Shown here: positions 56,671-64,000 of the stretch, one piece after another | Layout: every line of letters starts with the position of its first letter | How positions within the stretch are numbered: position 1 is the stretch's first letter | Assembly: GCA_047967505.1 (NCBI GenBank) | Contig: CM106541.1 | DNA: 64,000 nt | From: Dipteris shenzhenensis | Taxonomy: Eukaryota > Polypodiophyta > Polypodiopsida > Gleicheniales | Strand: one strand, 5' to 3' | Notes under the pieces: model-generated | What the model saw: the letters and a program-made list of their open reading frames with translations, nothing else | Told to the model about the DNA's origin: nothing | Database searches by the model: none | Translations under genes and position numbers: made by a program

Positions 56671-58743
56671 AAATCTTGCTTCTTGCTCTTCCCTCTAGGT
56701 GACGGCCAACAACACAAACTATGCACCAATTTGGGGAAAGGATGTCATGGTGATCTAAGCCATGCCATGAATTGTACATATCGATATCAAGGACAAAAGG
56801 AGATTGGAAAAAGGATGGACTAAGAGTAGCCATTGTGACACAACAAGAGCGTAAACCAAGTGAATAAAGGAGGACTGATAGCAAGGAGACAAAAAAATGT
56901 CTACCACAAGTGCTGAGATGGAAAGCATGTAGTCATGCCACTGCAAGTGTTGAGACAGAGAGCATGTAGCCGCCATGAGCAAGCATCATGAAGCAATTTT
57001 TAGGTTAAAGGGTGCTTATGAGTCAAGTAGCGTGAGCTTAGGGGGTCGTCACAATCTGGCAAGGCCATGAGTAGGTTGGTAGACAAAAGCCAATGAAGCC
57101 TCAAGGAAGGTAAACCACCCTCTGTCAATCCTCGAGGAAAGCACATAGTAAGACCCGAGCAACTATCAAGCCTTGTGTTAAACTCACAAAAATGCATGAA
57201 GAAGAGCCATGGCCAGGAGTTCAATCTAGACATAAGGATGACTTCTAGCCAGTATGCACAACTGAGAGCCAAGCCTTTAGTAAGATTTGTCAGCAAAATG
57301 AAGCCGCCCAATATAAATTCCCTTCCAAAGCTAGTTGACAAGAGGAAAGGCAGAGATATATCTACATGAGAGAATAGGCAGAAAAAAAGCAAGCAAGGCA
57401 GAGGGAAACAAGAGATGGAACACACATAGGGGGGCTCATTGACCTACAAAGGAAGAGAGGAGACGAAGACTGGGGAGATGTAGTCACCATATTGCAGCGT
57501 GTAGAGGAAAACTTGTAGGTGGCGATCCATCATGAAGATCTGTAGATGGAGACCTACCATGAAGAGCTAAAGGTGGTGACCGTAATGAGCAAGGAAGCCA
57601 TAAGAGTAGGTAGCAAGATGTTGGGGGGAGGTTGGTAGCTAAGTAGTAGCTTGAAGGTCGCTTAAGAGTAGCGATCGAGCGAGACAATGTTCATGCATAG
57701 ATGGCAACAGAATGAAGGAGAGTTTTAGGAAGGAGAAGATGGAAGCAATTGATATAGAAGGAGGAGGTATTATAACATCCAAGAAAAAGGTGACGGTTAC
57801 ATAAGGGATATGTTACGGTAAGGTGGTGCGTGGGAATTTCATCATGTAGGTAGAATTATAAGGGTTGACGAGGTTTTTTTGGTAGTTAGGTTAGGCTCTT
57901 AAAATAAGTATGTATGTGGAAAGTTATATATATATATATATATATGCATGCATATGTATGTATGTATGTACATATGTATGTATGTATTAAATATGATAAA
58001 GTTGCATATTACAAGAGCTACACATGGTTGAAAATTCATGCAGTTGAGCCTTCCTCAAAAGCTTTTTCACTCTGGTGGCTATTGTTGCACATGTAGTGGG
58101 GGGTGGGTGCTCAAGTAAGTTTATGACACACCTTCCACCTTCCCATTTTTCCACACACCTTCAACCTTCCCATTTTCCCAAACCTCTTCTTCCTCCCCTA
58201 GATCTTCTCCAAGATACATTTAATGCATGTTTAGGTAATATAAATCATGCTAAAGTCCTAAACCTATTAAAATCTATGTGATACTTTCTCAATCTTGACC
58301 TACAAAACAAACATCTTTCTCCTAATCTCTCTATTCAATCTAAGACTCCCTACAAAAGAAATGCTCAACAATTAATCAAGCAATGTCCCTATTTTTCATG
58401 CTAATATTGTACATGTAACATACACTAATGAATACACCAATGTCTTTATACAACAAGATACTCTCATTAGATTATAAAAGCTCATGGAAAGGTCAACAAA
58501 TGCTGACCCGAATCATGGTAGATCAATGATATGCCGAACCCATAATAATGAAAGTTTATGATTGCAAATTCAATCGAGAAAGAAGCTGTAATCAATAGAG
58601 AGAAACATTTTTGTAGAGCCATGGAGCAAATAAATCCATTGGACTACATGGCAAGTGATTAAACTACAACTCATTTCTAGCCAACCAAATATTCCATAAA
58701 GCATGTGCTTTGATAATTACTGATTGGGATAAAGGAGTCCTTA
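56671..58743. other. Unassigned DNA
   Basis: A 141-codon minus-strand frame (57000-57425, starting MCSISCFPLPCLL) is hydrophobic but matches nothing I know and lacks supporting signals. TATG/TGTA simple repeats lie at about 57926-57990. Confidence 0.45.
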
Positions 58744-59090
58744 GTGAGTCCCCTAGCATATACGACCCGATATCATAGAGTTCTCAGGCAGGGAGAGGTG
58801 CTCCTCTTATGGGATTTTAATGCATGTACATGGGATATGCAAGTGGGTTTGCTTGATTTTGAGTCAGATCACCTCAGAGTGCCAGAGATGGATCCCATGG
58901 ATCTCAGGATAGTGAGACGTTCAGAGGATCACATGTGACACGCTATGGGAGACACTTGCTAGAGATGGGAGTAGTGCATGACCTAATTATATACAACGGT
59001 CTCCAATGATGGCTGTTGTCTGGAGGACTTACCTATGCCCACATAGAGAAGGTTCTAGCACTGACTAGGCTCCTTGGCCTTTATGACATG
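58744..59090 (+). pseudogene. LINE endonuclease fragment
   Basis: The plus strand encodes RQGEVLLLWDFNACTWDMQV, equivalent to the LLxGDFNxRT motif of LINE endonucleases, then LLDFESDHLRVPEMDPMDLR. After a stop and frame change, a YNGLQ-like segment and GGLTYAHIEKVL follow, as in the LINE at 36.3 kb. The conserved Gly of GDFN is Trp here. Only about 330 bp are readable. Confidence 0.75.
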
Positions 59091-62044
59091 GTCACATGAT
59101 TTTATAGTCCCCCCTCCCCCTCTCGGCACCCACCATTCATACTTGTCTTGTTGAGCCAGCCTCCTAAGTAACCTGTTGAGCATCATGTAACAGAGTAGCA
59201 TGCATACTTTCACTGGGTCTACTCTGCTCAAAGATGTTACATATGGTAGGGTGTGGAGCCTCTGTCCATGCCAATGTTGCAGTTCACCTTTTTGGTTCGT
59301 CACTCTTACCTCCTTCTACTCAGTTCATTCTTCCTAGGCCCTAAGCTCGTTCTGCAATTTAGTTTTGGCTTTGTTTGGTAAGTGCTTTTGATCTAGAGCT
59401 TCAACTGGTGGGTTCTTCTACTACATGACAGACCTTTCCTCAAGTCATCTTCCTCTTCTCTTCTACTCTACTGGTGTAGATTAGTGTGCTCTTATCATTG
59501 GCATCATGTATTCTCTGAGTTTGGTGGATCATCTTTGAAGAAACTGGGCAAACTTGCATATCGGGTCATTTCATCACGTGGTGAGCCGCCTCATCATTTC
59601 TTGCTGGAGGTGGTTCCATGCCGATTTTCATCTTGGTCGTCCTTCATTCATTTGCGTTGTATGTATAAGGTAAGCCTTTTCTCAGTATAAGGATCTGCTA
59701 CTTCTACATTTACATTGGTTGGTCCTTTTGGACATTGAGTTCTCGATTTTTGCTCATTTTAAATATTTATATATAGAGAGAGATATCAAAATTTATAGAA
59801 TGTTTTATATATTTAATTATTTATAGGTTGCTCATGTCTACCTAGTGTGCTTGGTTCTTTGGTAGTGAGTTCTTTAAGTTGGGATCGTCATGATATGTCA
59901 TGTTAATAATTTGTGTAACTAGAAGTTAAACATTTATTTAGATACTAGATTATATATATATATATATATAATCTATGATTGTGTATTTATATCTTATTTT
60001 TTATTTTTATTTTATTATAGCAAGTTACAAGTTTTGCCAAGAATTTCTTCCTCTGAAATTGGTTTAATAAAAATTTTCTAGGTAAAATTTCTTCTCATTA
60101 TGTTTTCCTTTATATATATATATATGTTCATGTTTATATTTTAATTTTAGTTATGCTCTTGTATTTTTATTCCTATTGAGTTAGAGATTTAGATTGTTTT
60201 CCTCTTTTGCTTCTCTTTCCTTACCTTCTATATATATAGGAGAAAGTGTATGTGATGATGAGTAGAGCTTAAATTACTTCTCTTGTTAGTTAGCCATCTA
60301 AGGAGTGCTAGAGTTTTATCCACGCAACCATATATAGATATATAAATATATATATATATATATATTTATCTATCTATATAAATATATATGTATATTTATA
60401 TATATACTTATAGCTTTTTATATGTTTGGCTATATATGTATGTATACATATATATTTTTTGGCTCATTTTATATACTTATTCTTATTGATTTATTGAATT
60501 AAATAGCTTCTCAATTATGTTTGATTCCCCCTTCTGTCAATATAAATGTATTCTACTATATAGGTGTTCATAGTACTCTCTATATATATATGTTTAATTT
60601 GTACTCTTATAAGTAATGATATATAGATTTCATATTGCTCATATTTTATCTTTGCTATTTGATTTTCGCTCATTGGTATTTAAGAATAGGAATCCTCTTT
60701 CGATCAACCAAAAGTGATTGACTATAGGCTTTAAGCCATGATAAATCATGAGCATAAACATATTCAACATTCAAACACTTACTAAACATGAGATACGTTG
60801 TCATATTGGAAAATACTGATGACAATACACTCATCAACAACTTCTACATCAAAGTAAAACAACAAATTGGCATCAGACAAGGTACACTTGATGACACAAA
60901 GAATGGGGTCTACCTAGTAATATTTTATTATAAAGTCAAGATACATGACAAGACAAAAACAAACGGATGTACACTAGACAAAACATTAGGAAGTATGTGA
61001 ATTTTGTTATACTTAATTAGGACATGGATAATAACTGGGGAAATGCCTTCTAAACTTTCCTTCTCAACATAACATAAATTGTTCCAACAAATGTTATGTT
61101 GGATGGTGGTAGGTTAGTATCTCTCCTTCAATTAAAGGTGACAAATTTCACAAAGTTCGATGAGTATATTGGGGTATTCATATCAATAGCATTATTTCAA
61201 TCGATATTTAGATTTTTGGAAATTTTCATAAAGACAGTACTAGAAAAAGAAATTTGAAGAATATATTAATTTACAAACTAATTGCTTATAACTTGATTTG
61301 TATTTAATCAATATGTTGAATTAAAGTTCAATAGTATAGAGAATTGGTTTGCATATGCATTGTAAACACACACACAAAGCTTATTGACTTCATAGAGGTA
61401 TCCTTTACTCATTAGAGATAGATGATTTTTTTGAAAAAATCATAAACAAACCATTAAACTAAAACAAATGCACATGGATGCAGTGTTATGATTGGCATGT
61501 GGATGTGATCTCATTGGGGTATGATACACCTTTACCAACCACTTCCCTAGTTCTTAGTTATCATATCAAACCTAGATTTTCATAAGAAAGTCCAAAATCT
61601 TGACTTAGTTACTTTCAAAAATGACCCAGAATCTCCTATGCTGCTATTGGCTTAGCTTATAGTAGAAGATTGGTGTAAACTATGGCACTTGAATTGCACA
61701 GATAAAAAAGCTTCCCTCATAAAGCCATTGTAGACTCAAAATCAACTTAAAAAGTTGAGAATCTAAGATGAAAAACAATAAGAACTTTCGATGATTACAA
61801 CTCCCCAGTTAATGAAAAGGTTTTTCAAAATCCATGGAGTAAAGGATGTGTCTTCTACTTATACAAGAAAAGAGAAACACATTGTGGATACTCATATCCT
61901 GATAGATATGCATGATCTCACACAAGAAGAAAGAGAGATTATAAAGACACTATACTCCGCCTCTCGATAGCACACACCTAAAGCTCAGTGAAATTCCATA
62001 TGCTCATATACTTGGACAAGTAAAAATCTTGGGAACAAGGCTGT
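59091..62044. other. Intergenic, strongly AT-rich at 59750-60660
   Basis: TA/ATAT repeats occur at about 59950-59970, 60112-60125 and 60341-60420. A 70-codon frame at 60788-61000 has no recognisable similarity. Nothing else was seen. Confidence 0.5.
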
Positions 62045-63969
62045 GTGGTTAGGGAGCTCGATGGAGATAGAAACAAAGGAGGTTTTGAGGGTGACACTAG
62101 ATCCCTACACGCATACTCTGCCACTCCCATCAACCCATTAGACATCTCCTTCGACTTACCTCAGCATCTGTATGAGCCTGACTTCCTATCAAAGTTCTCC
62201 CATGACATCGATGTTCACACTTCTCCCCAACTGCCAGACCACCTTAACATCTCCGATGACCTTCGCTTCTTGCTCTTGTGTCCAACCAGGTTGATGATCG
62301 TGAATCACCACTTTTCTGGTGGTATGGAGCTCACCCAATTTCTTGAGGTGAAAGAGGAGGAGGAGTTTTGCACCCCTCTTATGTGCATGCAGCTCAGAAG
62401 CCACAGGGTGGCTTCTTCAGTCTCCCCATAGGATCGCATCCTTCTGTTAGCTCTCGCAGTCCAGATGGGACCATGGTTGCCAGAGACTTACACAAAGGCC
62501 ACCTTGCTCTAACTCTCGAGCATATAGACACAGCCGACAGCAATGAAGGAAGAGCTATAGATACCTTTACTAGCCCTACCTCTAAGCAGCCACTCAATCA
62601 AAGCAGTGAAGGAGGAACCATGCAAACTGAGAAAACAAGAGCCAATGGAGATAGACCAATTGCAATTGGCGATAGTACTCCCTCGGCTAGTGGAGGCTCT
62701 TTCAACAAAGACCAATGAGGAGATACAAGAGATTCTAGGCAATCTCTGGGAGAGTCAAGGCTGCCCTCAACCGATGAGGAAGAAGTTGAGGACCTCCCAC
62801 CATCGGGCATCACAGAATCCCAACATGTTGCACAATCAAATGCGAGTGGAGCACAACACCCTATTGGAGCAAATCAAGCAGATGGAGAAGGTAAGATAAT
62901 AAAGGCTTTTTTGGACAACAACTTGCTTCAAGACTCTTTAGTTTGGCTAGGGACTCATCCCTGAGTAGGCTTTCTGCTTGAGATTAGGCCTCCTCTCACT
63001 TTCATTGAGTCCTGGATCAGGATGAATTAGATTAGGAAAGGAATAAATGTCTTGAATGTAAGATTCCTCAAGAAAGGATTTTTTGTCTTTCTTTTTGAAA
63101 AACCAGAGATGGCTTTTAGAGCCATGTAATATGGTCTTTGGACTATTAGGAATCAGCCCTTGTATTTAGAGTGGTGGTCTAAAGATTTTTCTCTTGATGC
63201 CCCTAGGTCAACCAAGATCCCTGTTTGGGTGGAGCTCCCTGATTTACCTCTTTATCTATGCAGCCAACTTCCCTTTTCATGTAGTGGTCTAGGAGAAGTT
63301 CTTGGAGTAGAGCAAGAAAATTTTATTACTCTTAGAGGCAATCCTCAGATTTGCATCAAGATGGACATAGCTAAGGAGATGCCTAAGACTCTCACCATCC
63401 TTAACAGAAATGGTAGTGTTTTTAGAGAACAACCCCTTACATATAAAAATCTCTCATTCTTGTTTGTTATGTGGACTGTCCACTCATGTGGTTAAAAGCT
63501 GCCCTTTAAAGAGATCCAAAATCAAGGAGCCAGAATCCAATCTGCCAAGCAATCCTCTCCCATTGAAAAGTGGGTACCTAAAACCCAGAACCCTCCTACT
63601 AAAAGCTAGTCCACTGGTCAAAATCTCACTAGAAATAGTGAAAAGGATATCAGACTATCAGAAATAGTTAATAAAAACTTTTTTGATCTCAAGGAACAAG
63701 AAGAGAGCTTGGAGAAGAGTGACAATGTCAACCAAGATTATAACATGGTTATAGAGGTTGGTTGGTCCAAAGAATTTGAGGATGATGTCAATAGAGAAGA
63801 TGCCATGGAAGAGGCAGAAGCTAGTGATGAAGAGTTAAAGGATGATCAAGGAAAGGACACTCAAATCACTATAACTTCTCAGGAGGACACTAGTCAAGGC
63901 AAAGCTTTCATAATAGTTCAACATAAGAGAAGACAATCCAAGGTAGCCACTGTGCAAGTGAATCCCTAA
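62045..63969 (+). pseudogene. LINE ORF1 (DUF4283 type with CCHC knuckle), several frame breaks
   Basis: Successive plus-strand frames give an N-terminal region (62045-62431, MVRELDGDRNKGGFEGD), an acidic middle (62606-62899), and a DUF4283-like part from about 63020 (GFFVFLFEKPEMAFRAM, stop, then WVELPDLPLYL and LGEVLGVEQENFI). A CCHC zinc knuckle follows at 63461-63502 (CLLCGLSTHVVKSC). The acidic C-terminus ends at a TAA at 63967-63969. ORF1 proteins of plant LINEs bind element RNA. At least four frame changes or stops occur. ORF2 would lie beyond the window. It closely resembles the minus-strand ORF1 at 28.8-30.2 kb. Confidence 0.75.
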
Positions 63970-64000
63970 CCACATGGCTAAAAAGGGGCAAAAGAAGAAT

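Noticed and set aside
57000-57425. 141-codon hydrophobic minus-strand frame
   Set aside because: It starts well but has no signal for splicing or conservation and no recognisable domain; the region is repeat-derived in appearance.
59750-60660. TATATA-rich stretches considered as promoters
   Set aside because: They are AT microsatellites without a downstream gene.
1-64000. A novel multi-gene system, operon or biosynthetic cluster
   Set aside because: Only two sound host genes, unrelated in function, are present; the rest is decayed repeats. No co-ordinated set of genes is visible.

Overview
The window looks like nuclear DNA of a land plant, most likely a seed-free vascular plant such as a fern. 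This is an inference from low gene density, abundant (AG/CT)n microsatellites, many decayed Ty1/copia and LINE retroelements, and two genes of clearly plant type. I could run no alignment, so family calls rest on motifs, intron phase and reading frame.

Two host genes can be modelled exon by exon. On the minus strand, 22119-19884, lies an eight-exon AP2-family transcription factor of the WRINKLED/AINTEGUMENTA type. It has a 9-bp micro-exon encoding Val-Tyr-Leu and an unusually diverged second AP2 domain. On the plus strand, 32836-40512, lies a six-exon gene for a soluble ABC ATPase of the ABCI19/20/21 group (296 aa). Its second intron is 5.9 kb and full of retroelement debris. Weaker host remnants are a barwin-like exon (minus, about 17012-17288) and possible exons at 18214-18870 (minus).

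The rest is layered repeats. 1-5 kb: AT-rich DNA, a TRIM-like pair of repeats and small tandem duplications. 5-10 kb: inverted copia fragments, a C-rich minisatellite, a LINE ORF1 remnant, and a four-copy tandem array with a LINE 3' end inserted into it. 10-17 kb: a structurally complete copia element (10392-16489) with identical LTRs (apart from one 33-bp indel) and a 5-bp target-site duplication, inserted into an already duplicated host segment and followed by a further 390-bp duplication that carries the LTR end. 26-30 kb: a decayed minus-strand LINE. 34-37 kb: a LINE antisense to the ABC gene inside intron 2, itself interrupted by a copia integrase piece. 44-46 kb: a duplicated 1.15-kb block between 16-bp direct repeats. 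48-49.7 kb: a second copia 5' end. 51-53.3 kb: a decayed coiled-coil plus RING-like coding region. 54-56.7 kb: a copia LTR next to a 2.1-kb foldback with very long microsatellites. 58.7-59.1 kb: a LINE endonuclease fragment. 62-64 kb: a LINE ORF1 running to the window end.

I see no gene cluster or new enzymatic system. The points most worth checking are the WRI-like gene with its odd second AP2 domain, the young but apparently defective copia element with its hairpin LTR and CGTACG-rich leader, the coiled-coil/RING-like family, and the foldback.
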